Positions 33,907-41,640 of a DNA stretch of 41,640 bases are shown here, in pieces. This DNA comes from Nitrosospira sp. Nsp14 (GTDB lineage Bacteria; Pseudomonadota; Gammaproteobacteria; Burkholderiales; Nitrosomonadaceae). The stretch spans positions 1-41,640 of the forward strand of contig NZ_FOPV01000023.1 of assembly GCF_900113575.1 (NCBI RefSeq), given 5' to 3'. A program made the position numbers and the translations under genes. The notes beneath the pieces were generated by a model, which worked only from the letters and a program-made list of their open reading frames with translations, did no database searches and was not told the DNA's origin. Each line of letters begins with the position of its first letter. Positions within the stretch are counted from its first letter, which is position 1.

Positions 33907-34458
33907 ATATTCCAGCAGTTTCTCAGCCACAAGCTCGCCCGATGGAGAAGTCGGGTCACCTTGGTGGGATGCAAGTGAACCGAGCGCCTCCCGCCGAGTA
34001 CCCGCCGATGAATGCGTCCGAAGCCACAGTGATCATACTATCCTCCAACGTTGCTTACGCAAAGGGTTCCAGTTTGGACAAGACGGTGGGGAGATATTCT
34101 GCAACCGTCGGATGAATATGCATTGCGCGCTGCACTACCGTATACGCCGCCTTTGCATACATGACGTCCAGCAAAACGTGTTATTTCATCGCCTCCGATG
34201 CCCAGAATCGCAGCACCCATAATGTATTTTGTTTCCGCATCAACAGAGATTTTGATGAAACCTTGTGTCTCACCTTTCTCAACGGCGCGGCTCACTTTGC
34301 TCATCGGAAGCTTCGTGGCGAGTACAGGGCGCCCAGATTTCCGTACTTTGGCGTCCGTCATGCCGCATCGCCCTAGCGGTGGATCTGGAAATAACGCGTA
34401 CGCCTGAATCCGATCTGACACGCGGCGATGAGCTGAGTCGAGGAGATTATCGGCGACG
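33748..34458. repeat. Left copy of a ~710-bp direct repeat (pair with 36950-37663)
   Basis: It begins GACTCTAGAAC inside the WYL-like gene and ends CGGCGACG inside a truncated oxidoreductase copy. The partner is 3.2 kb downstream in the same orientation. The patatin gene lies between them. Confidence 0.92.
34055..34458 (-). pseudogene. C-terminal fragment of the flavin disulfide oxidoreductase (truncated duplicate)
   Basis: The frame VADNLLDSAHRRVSDRIQAY to ILGIGGDE matches the intact enzyme at 37258-38637 with eight differences over 91 residues. A 2-base deletion just after GGDE then destroys the dimerisation tail, which in the intact gene reads HVLLDVMY and HIHPTVAEY. The N-terminal FAD and NAD domains are absent. 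Confidence 0.88.
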
Positions 34459-34670
34459 GTGCCGCGCACGAAACTAATCGGATGGGATTGAGCAAACGGA
34501 GGAAATAGGACTGGAGATGAGGATAAATCTGAAAGCAGTTTCTCATCGCAATCTATCGGCATTGCAGCTTTCGAGCCTCGTAACGATGTGCCGTAATTTC
34601 GAAGAGGGGCCGATAATCTATCTTTCGCCAATAAAAACCCTGTTATGAAGCTTGTAGGCGGCCCGTGCGC

Positions 34671-36560
34671 TCAAAGCGTTTGTGCAGAGGCACTGGGGAC
34701 AGGAATTCCCGACAGTGGCGGCGATGTGGCAACGTCAGTAGGAATGGACTTGGCGACATCGGCAAACAGCGGATAATCCAGTTGCTGCAGTTGTTCCTTG
34801 ATCTTCGGAAGTTCGGCGAGCGCCGCCCGTTCCCCAATCCTGGCTATTTCCACAGCTTCCGTGAATTGGGTCAGATCGCATTGGGTCACATCCGGTTCAA
34901 TGATGGCGTCCGCTGGCTGCACGCCGAAAGAATTGACTCCCATGCTCTGAGCCAGAAGGCTTCGCATAATGGTCTGCACCGTCGAAACTCGACCCATCGC
35001 CGATTTTGTGGGAAACTCCTGCTCAATCTTGGCCGTTACACTAACCGCTATGACATAGTTGCAGCCACGATCTACAAGTACGTCGGCTGGAATATTCTTG
35101 ACAACCCCCCCATCAACCAGCGCCTGGCCGCCGCGAAAGATCGGCAGCGACAGCCCCGGTAAATTGATGCTCTCCAGGATCGCAATTACTGCGTCGCCAT
35201 GGTCGCGAATAACTGCTTCACCGCTGACCAGGTCAAGCGTTACGGCGTAGCAGGGTATGGGCAGCTGTTCCAGCCTGCAATCCGACAAATACTTTCTCAG
35301 CATTACATCAATTTTATGGGTACGATACAGGTACACCAGATACCAGTTACGGCCGTCTGGAAGATAGCGAAAGAGAAGGGGCGGCTTCAGGTCCACGGCG
35401 ACTATCTCGGCCCACTGTTTCGCTGCCAACCCGGAAGCATAAGGAACGCCGGTCATCGCCCCCGCGCTCGTCCCGGCAATCATGTCGACGACAATCCCAT
35501 TCTGCTCCAGAACATGCAGAACTCCCAGATGGGCCATTCCGCGCGCGGCGCCCCCACCCAAAGCCAGCCCGATCTTGATGCCGCGCAGGTAATGAATGAC
35601 CCTTTCCAGGCTGGTTTTACCCAGTGGCGATTGTGTTTCCGAGAAGGTGACCTTGAAATCGCGTGATACCAACTCGTTCAGCTCGGGAGCAAAAGGCGAG
35701 ATCCCGCGTCCGTCCGCAAGCAGCCAGACTAGATTGATTTTTTCACGGCAACTGGAAGCATGCGCGCAATTAGCCTTTAGGCGCTCCACAGCCGACTTCT
35801 CATCTCCTGCATGGAGACACCACATCACTGAATCACTAAGTTCGATCAGTTGAGAAGCACGCTCGGGGTCGAGGGCTGCGTCAACATCGATAAATAAGCG
35901 CCCCCTATCTTGCCGACCGCCGATTTGTTCGCGGATTTCCGATATGAACAGTTCACAATTCCCTTTGGAGAGTACCCTGTAACCTGCATTCTCCCGACGT
36001 TCCTCCTCGTTTTGATCACTCAGCACCCGCGGCTGTTCCCCAAGTTCGGCTAGTCGGCGTGTGAGGCGCTGAGTCAAGGGGCGTGTTGCGGGCGAGCTGT
36101 GGAAGATAGCCACGACCCATGGTTGTGGCCTCGATTTCTCCTCAATAAAATTTTTGCGAAAATTTTTAACGGCAGCCTGCAGGACATTGATTCTGAACTT
36201 TGGGTACTTGGGCGTGAGGCTCAGTGCCTTCTTGTACTCCAATTTCAGCAGTGTGCAATCCGTTACAGCAAAGAGACCTTCAGGAATGGAAACCTCGCCA
36301 GCCATAATAGCCCCGATTTGATCATCCCGCGAAAATACCCACAACACTCTCTCATTCCCTTGAAGATCGCGGCGTGTTCCTTTCAAGGTCCCCTGAATAA
36401 CGAAATAGATGTCTGTCAGCGGTGTATTTGGTTGATGCAAACATTCGTTCGGCTTGCACTGCACCAGTTCCATATGCTCGGCAATCTCCACAAGTGCATC
36501 GTCTTCCAGCCCTTGGAAACAACCATGCCTCCTCATCAAATCCAATACTTCTGATCGCAT
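34671..36560 (-). CDS. cNMP-binding domain plus patatin-like phospholipase (NTE-type)
   Basis: The 629-residue protein starts with a cyclic-nucleotide-binding beta roll (about 5-135; ECLHQPNTPLTDIYFVIQGTL, VLWVFSRDDQIGAIMAGE), a linker (145-325) resembling the region between these domains in bacterial NTE-like esterases, and a patatin domain (327-535). The catalytic dyad is clear: oxyanion GGGAARG (335-341), Ser365 in GTSAG and Asp483 in DGG. The C-terminus (540-629) is helical. The family hydrolyses phospholipids or lysophospholipids, probably at the inner membrane, under control of the N-terminal domain. Whether a nucleotide binds is unknown. It is the only gene between the two copies of a direct repeat. 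Confidence 0.92.
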   Translation of the reverse strand: MRSEVLDLMRRHGCFQGLEDDALVEIAEHMELVQCKPNECLHQPNTPLTDIYFVIQGTLKGTRRDLQGNERVLWVFSRDDQIGAIMAGEVSIPEGLFAVTDCTLLKLEYKKALSLTPKYPKFRINVLQAAVKNFRKNFIEEKSRPQPWVVAIFHSSPATRPLTQRLTRRLAELGEQPRVLSDQNEEERRENAGYRVLSKGNCELFISEIREQIGGRQDRGRLFIDVDAALDPERASQLIELSDSVMWCLHAGDEKSAVERLKANCAHASSCREKINLVWLLADGRGISPFAPELNELVSRDFKVTFSETQSPLGKTSLERVIHYLRGIKIGLALGGGAARGMAHLGVLHVLEQNGIVVDMIAGTSAGAMTGVPYASGLAAKQWAEIVAVDLKPPLLFRYLPDGRNWYLVYLYRTHKIDVMLRKYLSDCRLEQLPIPCYAVTLDLVSGEAVIRDHGDAVIAILESINLPGLSLPIFRGGQALVDGGVVKNIPADVLVDRGCNYVIAVSVTAKIEQEFPTKSAMGRVSTVQTIMRSLLAQSMGVNSFGVQPADAIIEPDVTQCDLTQFTEAVEIARIGERAALAELPKIKEQLQQLDYPLFADVAKSIPTDVATSPPLSGIPVPSASAQTL

Positions 36561-36949
36561 TTCAGCTCTCCTAGGGTAATTTGATAAAGACTACCGGCGC
36601 ACCTGCTATCCTTCGGAACCACCACATCTTGAACACGCCCATACAAGAATATAAGCATCCGGCAGGTTACGAGCATGCAAGCAAAAACAAGCCTCAATAT
36701 TACATGGTAAGAAATGCCATTGAAAATTCCCTGATCTGGCGCGCCATCATTCAACCCTTACACTTCAATTATGGACGTAAAAAAAATTTAGTTTGGTCAC
36801 TGTCTAGCGAAATGGGCTAATGACACAGCTGTAAGGTCTACCCCTACTATCAGTGATTTTATTTTATTCTTTCGACCGAAAGCAAAGGACTTGAAGTGCC
36901 AGCTCGTGCCAGGTTCGCTAAAAAATACAAAAGGCGGCAAGCGGCGTAC
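36561..36949. other. Promoter-side stretch of the patatin gene; no other gene seen
   Basis: Frames here have no supporting features. The region ends where the direct repeat begins. Confidence 0.35.
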
Positions 36950-37107
36950 GACTCTAGAACGCTATCCACGTCAGGGTGGCGAGAGTTTGACGTTGATCGG
37001 GTGAACACGATCCTTCGCATCCGAGAAACCTTTAGATCCGACCCCGAATTCAGTCCCTTCAGGCCAAATTCGGCACGAATGTGATCTGCGTCGTTGACCG
37101 CATTTAG
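36950..37107 (+). pseudogene. 3' fragment of the WYL-like gene (truncated duplicate)
   Basis: The frame DSRTLSTSGWREFDVDRVNT, ILRIRETFRSDPEFSPF corresponds to the end of the protein at 33544, then loses frame by a one-base deletion near AGGCCAAATTCGG. No start is present. Confidence 0.85.
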
Positions 37108-37663
37108 ATATTCCAGCAATCGTCTCAACCACAAGCTCGCCGATGGCTAGTGGGGATCCGCTTGGTGGGACGCAAGGGAATCGAGCACGTCTCGCCGATC
37201 ACCCGCCGATGAACACGCCCGCAGCCACAGAGTGGATCAGCCGTCCTCCGACGTTGCTTACGGAAAGGGTTCCAGTTTGGAAAAGACGGTGGGGAGATAT
37301 TCCGCAACTGTCGGATGAATATGCATGGCGCGCTGTACTACCGTATATGGCGCCCTTGCATACATCACGTCCAGCAAGACGTGAACTACTTCATCGCCTC
37401 CGATGCCAAGAATCGCAGCACCCATAATGTGTTTTGTTTCCGCATCAACAGAGATTTTGATGAAACCTTGTGTCTCACCTTTCTCAACGGCGCGGTTCAC
37501 TGCGCTCATCGGAAGTTTCGTAACGAGTGCAGCGCGGCCAGATTTCCGTACTTCGGCGTCCGTCATACCGCATCGCCCTAGCGGCGGATCTGTAAACAAT
37601 GCGTACGCCTGGATCCGATCTGACACGCGGCGATGAGCTGAGTCGAGGAGATTATCGGCGACG
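36950..37663. repeat. Right copy of the ~710-bp direct repeat
   Basis: Partner of 33748-34458. The first 160 bases are the 3' end of the WYL-like gene without its 5' part. The rest contains the 3' end of the intact oxidoreductase. Confidence 0.92.
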
Positions 37664-38637
37664 ATCTCATAGTCGTTGTAGGAAGTATGCGTAAAGGCAC
37701 CTCGGCCGTTGCAGTCGCCGAGCGCCCAGATGCCGGGCACGTTTGTTTGCAGCTGATCATCAACGATGATGTAGCCGCGTTGGTCGGTCGCAACGCCGGC
37801 CCGGTCGAGACCCAGGTCGTCCGTGTTGGGAGTACGTCCCACCGCTAGAAGAACATGAGTGCCTACTACTTCCGGCGGACCTTCGTCGCATTCCATTCCA
37901 ACGGCGATACGACTGTCACGCTTCGACAGTGATATACATTTCGCATTCGTCCGAATCCCTATCCCCTCCATCTCCAGGATTTCACGCACGGCGTCGGAAA
38001 CATCTTCGTCTTCACGTCCAATCGGGCGCGGTCCCTTCTCCACTATCGTGACTTCGCTCCCGAAACGGCGATACATCTGACCGAATTCCAACCCAACATA
38101 ACTTCCGCCGACGATGACAAGATGCTCCGGCAGAAAGTCGATATCCATCATTGAAGAGTTTGTGAGAAACGGTGCCTCATGAATCCCCGGCATCGCGGGA
38201 ACAGAGGCGCGCCCGCCGACGTTGATGAAAACTTTGTCGGCTTGCAGCACCTCATCGTTGACCACGACAGTGTGGGGCGACTGAAAGCGGGCATGGCCTT
38301 GGATGACCGTGCAATTCTTAAGTCCTAGCAACCATTCCTCGACGCCCTTGTTCGACCGTCCGGAAACTTCATCCTTGCGCGCTTTGACGCGTTTCATATC
38401 GACGCGCACATCACCATTGCCAACAAAACCATACTCGGCGCCGCGGCGAGCAACATGCGCTGCGTACGCGCTGGCGACGAGCGTCTTTGTCGGGATACAT
38501 CCCGTATTCACACATGTGCCGCCAAACTTGTGGCGTTCAATAATGGCGACCGTCATGCCCGCGGCCGCAAACCGCGCCGCCAAAGACGGACCTGCCTGGC
38601 CGGTCCCGATGATGATTGCATCGAAATGCCGCGACAC
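37258..38637 (-). CDS. FAD-dependent pyridine nucleotide-disulfide oxidoreductase (mercuric reductase/RclA-like)
   Basis: The 459-residue protein starts at GTG 38637 behind AAAGGAGG. It has an FAD motif GTGQAG (11-16), redox-active cysteines Cys42 and Cys47 in GGTCVNTGCIPTK, an NAD(P) motif GGSYVGLE (177-184), the second FAD motif GIWALGDCNG, and the dimerisation motif HPTVAE (441-446) at the C-terminus. This is the class I disulfide reductase family that includes lipoamide dehydrogenase, MerA and RclA. It lacks the MerA metal-binding N-terminal domain and the C-terminal Cys pair, so mercury reduction is unlikely. A role in handling oxidants or metals as in RclA is possible. Its 3' part is duplicated at 34055. 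Confidence 0.9.
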   Translation of the reverse strand: MSRHFDAIIIGTGQAGPSLAARFAAAGMTVAIIERHKFGGTCVNTGCIPTKTLVASAYAAHVARRGAEYGFVGNGDVRVDMKRVKARKDEVSGRSNKGVEEWLLGLKNCTVIQGHARFQSPHTVVVNDEVLQADKVFINVGGRASVPAMPGIHEAPFLTNSSMMDIDFLPEHLVIVGGSYVGLEFGQMYRRFGSEVTIVEKGPRPIGREDEDVSDAVREILEMEGIGIRTNAKCISLSKRDSRIAVGMECDEGPPEVVGTHVLLAVGRTPNTDDLGLDRAGVATDQRGYIIVDDQLQTNVPGIWALGDCNGRGAFTHTSYNDYEIVADNLLDSAHRRVSDRIQAYALFTDPPLGRCGMTDAEVRKSGRAALVTKLPMSAVNRAVEKGETQGFIKISVDAETKHIMGAAILGIGGDEVVHVLLDVMYARAPYTVVQRAMHIHPTVAEYLPTVFSKLEPFP

Positions 38638-38738
38638 GAGGCACCTCCTTTAAGGAAGATCGCAGGCCAACTTAGGCCAGCGCAGCAATGCAGCGGTCGC
38701 CGGAGCAACGCCGCTGACGACGATCATGTAGTCGTTCA

Positions 38739-38957
38739 CTCAGGCTTTTTGCCGGACTGCTCGCGCACCATGTACTCGGCGTACCAGTCCGGCCAGTTCT
38801 TGTCGGCTTGCCCCGTCCGTGCTTCGTGCTGTCCGTGCGCGGCCGCAGCGCGCTCGCCAGATCGTTCGCCGACGCGAAGGTCGTCGTCGTGGGGTCGACG
38901 CGACCGGGCAGCCGCGTTGTGACCTCCTGGAACAACCAGCCATTGCCGTCCGGATAT
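38739..38957 (-). pseudogene. VOC-family protein, C-terminal remnant with frameshift
   Basis: Reading minus from 38957 gives YPDGNGWLFQEVTTRLPGRV, the typical VOC end D-P-D-G-N-G-W-L-L-Q-E-V. Then TTTTFASANDLASALR shifts frame near 38850 into AAAAHGQHEARTGQADKNW, PDWYAEYMVREQSGKK. A stop codon sits just before the Y-P-D-G, and the N-terminal three quarters are absent. It is 100 to 300 bases upstream of the oxidoreductase on the same strand. Confidence 0.75.
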
Positions 38958-39306
38958 CACGCAGACGTGTGTCGGATGTTTACCGGCTCATGCAAATGAG
39001 TCGGCAAACATCCCAAGCAAAAACATCCCCATCCAAGGTTAGGCCGCCCTCCATGCATATCTCTTCATTCTGCTCCAGCATAGACAATCCACAGTTGGCA
39101 TATTGCCCAATATTTTTCATCCGACGGCTCGCCAGTTGAATGCGCGGCGACATGGCTGCAAGCGAATAGAAAGAACCGTGGAATGATGAACGCACATAGC
39201 GGAACGTCGACATAACCACCCAGCCGACCCTCGGGCGAGCAGTAGCTTTCTGGTTGCGATTCCCCCGCCCTGATCTTAAGGCCCATCAAAACACCCCCGG
39301 GATCTA

Positions 39307-39633
39307 TTATTGCTTATACGGCTTTTTGTTCATTATCTCCTGATCTCTGTATTGCTCTTGCCTTTCAGAGAGTGATTTCTCGCGCATGATTTCGGCATCT
39401 TGATCCGAGATTGACTCTGGCTTGGCCTCATACTTGACTTCTTCCTTCTTGCTCGTGTCGGCCGGAGGAGGCTCCTTGTGCGTTGTTTCCTTTTTCTTGT
39501 GTTCCACTTTCTTGCTCGTGGTTGGGGGAGAATCCTTGCGCGTTGTTTCCTTTTTCTTGTCATCAGAAACACAGCCGAAGCTGGATACAGCCGTGAAGGT
39601 GGCGAGAATAACGGTCGATATAAGTTTATTCAT
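39307..39633 (-). CDS. Small Lys/Glu-rich lipoprotein with internal repeat
   Basis: The 108-residue protein starts behind AGGAGC. It has a lipoprotein signal with Cys21 (SSFGC). The mature region holds a 20-residue repeat (KKKETTRKDSPPTTSKKVEH and KKKETTHKEPPPADTSKKEE), also plain at DNA level with a 60-base period (39478-39500 and 39538-39560). The C-terminus is a charged helix (SDQDAEIMREKSLSERQEQY). It is probably anchored in the outer membrane. Function unknown. Confidence 0.8.
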   Translation of the reverse strand: MNKLISTVILATFTAVSSFGCVSDDKKKETTRKDSPPTTSKKVEHKKKETTHKEPPPADTSKKEEVKYEAKPESISDQDAEIMREKSLSERQEQYRDQEIMNKKPYKQ

Positions 39634-40050
39634 TTCGAGCTCCTATTGGTATTGGTTATGCGGGGATATCCTTATGAGTGGTAGATTCCCTGCCGGCTTT
39701 TCCCTCTTCATCCTTTTCTACTCGGCGTTCCTTGGGTATAAGCGAGACGGAGGCGGAGACGCGCATGGACAACAATGCATCTATCCTTCGATGTTATCGG
39801 TGCGGAAACGCACCATTGCGGGCTGCAAGCGGCACAATTCGGGCACTTATAGGGATCAAAGCATTGAGCCGTTGGTAACTTTGAAACGGAAGGGATGTTG
39901 GAGCGAGGGGAGATGGGAATGCTCAAGCTCACCGGAGCCGTTTACGCGAACAGGGGCGCACTGCCAATGTGCGCTGCTGTATTCGTCGCCATTCTGATGT
40001 TCGGGGCTATCTGCTAGAGTAGAGGTGTTGCATCTAGGAAATGAATCGAA
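39634..40050. other. Intergenic stretch, no gene seen
   Basis: Short frames here have no ribosome site or recognisable motif. Confidence 0.35.
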
Positions 40051-40378
40051 ATGACCTTCGACGGCCTTCTACAATTATCATCGGATAGCGTTTTATTTTT
40101 TGTTTTACAGGCAACACTAGTCATTTTCGTGATGTTTGCAGCAGCGAAACAGGCGTCTGGCGCGAAGGGCGGGTCGAGGTGGAGCAACTCTGAAAATTAC
40201 CCACGACCAGGATTCGATGATCCGGTTTTATGGCACTTATGCAGCTATCAGTGGGGTAGTAATAGCCGTGTCCTTGGCACGAAGTTACAAAAAATCATCG
40301 GGTCTTTTGGACGGTACCCGATGCCCTGCTCGTAGCGTACATGTCTTCTCAACTCGTGGTTTAGAAATTTACTTCTGA
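40051..40378 (+). pseudogene. Possible small membrane protein with a frameshift
   Basis: The frame from ATG 40051 begins MTFDGLLQLSSDSVLFFVLQ and contains a hydrophobic segment (LVIFVMFAAA). It then becomes non-descript. A second frame, overlapping from about 40190, gives KITHDQDSMIRFYGTYAAIS, GVVIAVSLARSYKK, also hydrophobic. The two may be halves of one small two-helix protein split by a one-base change. AGGA lies about 13 bases before the start. Support is limited. Confidence 0.3.
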
Positions 40379-40515
40379 GTTGGCTGCTAGTCCCCACCAC
40401 GATTGAGCAGCGGCAGCCTACTCTCGAACCGGTTTGCATTAAAGGTCTCAGGACAAAAAATACCATCATGGAATAAGAACGATAAGCACTCATTCGTGCA
40501 GGAGGCATCGGTAAT

Positions 40516-41316
40516 ATGACTCACATCTCTCGTTTCCGATCAGGGGCAGGGCTTGTCCTTCTCATTCTTCTTATAGCAGGGTGTGCAAGCTCTCCGGATA
40601 GATTATGGACCGTACGCACCTCGTCGACGCCCTTACCTCTCTCATCGGATCTGGATCTGGTGAGCATTCAACAGGAAGCGGTGGGACTGCTCACCCCGTT
40701 CGCGCCACCCGCTCTTCGAGGGAATGAAGTCGCATTGAGTCGTTATCTTGATGACATCATCAAGAAAATCTTCCCGACCTGGAAGGTTATAGGTGAACAG
40801 CAAACGATCAACCTCATCAACCGTTACGGACTGGCGGGAGAGTATGCCCGCCTGCGTGAGAGTGGGGAACAGAATCATATACTGGATCGGGAGTTACTTC
40901 AAAAAATAGGAAAGAGCATCGAAGTAAGGTATGTGTTTCAGCCCCGCCTGGCATACTTCTTACAAACCATGACGGACCGGTTGAGCCTACCACCCCTCGA
41001 TCTCCTGATGGCGCAGACTCGTTCGGGCCACATGAGACTTTCTCTTCAACTGTGGGATACCATGAGTGGCGAACTCATTTGGGCTTCCGCGGCTGAAACG
41101 GCCTTGCAAAGCGAAGCGGTGACTCAGGACCCTGTTTTTATGGAGGATGCCGCAAGAATCACTTGGGGTAGTATGTTATCGGATTTGCTGAATGGGAAAA
41201 CATCATCGGGATATACCCGCTTGAATGAAGTTCTTGACAATTTGCTCAGCGAAAAGACAAACAAGACCCAACGCGGAGAATCCCATCAAGGACAAGTCGA
41301 AGAGTACCGGCAGTAG
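40516..41316 (+). CDS. Lipoprotein of unknown function
   Basis: The 266-residue protein starts behind CAGGAGG. It has a signal with lipobox LIAGC (Cys23). The mature part is mostly helical, with FAPPALRGNEVALSRYLDDIIKKIFPTWKV, a D-R-E-L-L-Q-K-I-G-K helix and a beta part (VRYVFQPRLAYFLQTM, MRLSLQLWDTMSGELIWASAAE). The last pattern resembles the beta strands of envelope lipoproteins that describe an operation split between D and E residues, but no family was recognised. The C-terminal 35 residues are polar. Function unknown. Confidence 0.82.
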   Translation: MTHISRFRSGAGLVLLILLIAGCASSPDRLWTVRTSSTPLPLSSDLDLVSIQQEAVGLLTPFAPPALRGNEVALSRYLDDIIKKIFPTWKVIGEQQTINLINRYGLAGEYARLRESGEQNHILDRELLQKIGKSIEVRYVFQPRLAYFLQTMTDRLSLPPLDLLMAQTRSGHMRLSLQLWDTMSGELIWASAAETALQSEAVTQDPVFMEDAARITWGSMLSDLLNGKTSSGYTRLNEVLDNLLSEKTNKTQRGESHQGQVEEYRQ

Positions 41317-41640
41317 GACTGAAAACCTCTCGATTATTTATTAGATCGACAATATTGCCGTCGTTTTTTGGTAAAGGAAAAAGAGAGAAAAGACATTTGC
41401 AGATTAGACTAAAAAGCAAACGGATTCCCGTAACTACGCGATGACGGCGTAGTTTCGCCTTCTTTCAATCTGATATGCAATTCCGGCGTGCTGATTGTAT
41501 CGGATGGCAGTCGTCATGACGATGGGGCTTGCCGAAACCGTTTAAAACGAATTGCCATGTTGTGTAACGTACTCAAGCTTGATCGTATCGGAAGCGAATG
41601 GCCAGCCATCGCACAATGGGCTGCGGCTCAGGATAACAGC
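41317..41640. other. Window end, no complete gene seen
   Basis: A short open frame (MLCNVLKLDRIGSEWPAIAQ) runs off the right edge, but too little is visible to call it. Confidence 0.3.

Noticed and set aside
37258-38637. Reading the flavin oxidoreductase as a mercuric reductase (merA)
   Set aside because: It lacks the N-terminal metal-binding domain and the C-terminal Cys pair, and no mer genes are adjacent.

Overview
The window looks like chromosome of an ammonia-oxidising betaproteobacterium, most probably Nitrosospira or a close relative. The strongest evidence is a complete nitrosocyanin gene (22426-22833, minus) with all four copper ligands of this red copper protein, which is known only from ammonia oxidisers. 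Three proteins with PEP-CTERM sorting tails, many small secreted proteins and lipoproteins, and a low-density accessory layout fit that assignment. No rRNA, tRNA or CRISPR array was found.

Layout. 1-800: the end of an insertion sequence, probably IS21-like, cutting a KAP-type P-loop NTPase gene, next to a small Cas2/SinR-like protein. 1775-8702: conventional genes (NlpC/P60 lipoprotein, orphan astB with an HTH gene upstream, GNAT, VOC protein, ABC1/UbiB kinase, a Cys-rich exported protein with a frameshift in a T tract). 9047-13293: three copies of an unrecognised small protein family (called WPES family here, from its G-W/F-P-E-S core), a PEP-CTERM alpha-carbonic anhydrase and an AlgE-like porin. 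13294-19918: ADP-ribosylglycohydrolase, ATP-grasp enzyme, PEP-CTERM protein and Crp/Fnr regulator. 20366-26099: a second Cas2/SinR-like protein, a fourth WPES protein, nitrosocyanin, an FeeM-like acyl synthase, a frameshifted nuclease, small exported proteins and CsbD. 26600-28670: a decayed TonB receptor and mostly empty DNA. 28671-38640: a PEP-CTERM protein, a porin, a DUF1772 protein, a WYL-like protein, a cNMP-binding/patatin protein and a flavin disulfide oxidoreductase, with truncated copies between them. 38641-41640: VOC remnant and two lipoproteins.

The most unusual feature is a layout that recurs three times. Two convergent genes have had their shared 3'-end junction duplicated, and the two copies lie in direct orientation around a single foreign gene: ADP-ribosylglycohydrolase (copies about 13229-13880 and 15650-16510), a beta-barrel porin (29700-30208 and 32076-32585) and a cNMP/patatin protein (33748-34458 and 36950-37663). 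In the oldest and youngest cases the outer gene on each side stays whole and the inner copies are truncated; in the porin case only the right outer gene is whole. This is what single-crossover integration of a circle carrying a gene plus a shared tail would leave. The three loci have clearly different ages. Two small paralogous protein families (four WPES members; three members with a G-Y-x3-E-F-D-K/R-W-L-E core) are scattered through the same region, two of them beside the duplicated junctions.

All comparisons were made by eye. Family names rest on motifs recognised in the translations, not on database searches.
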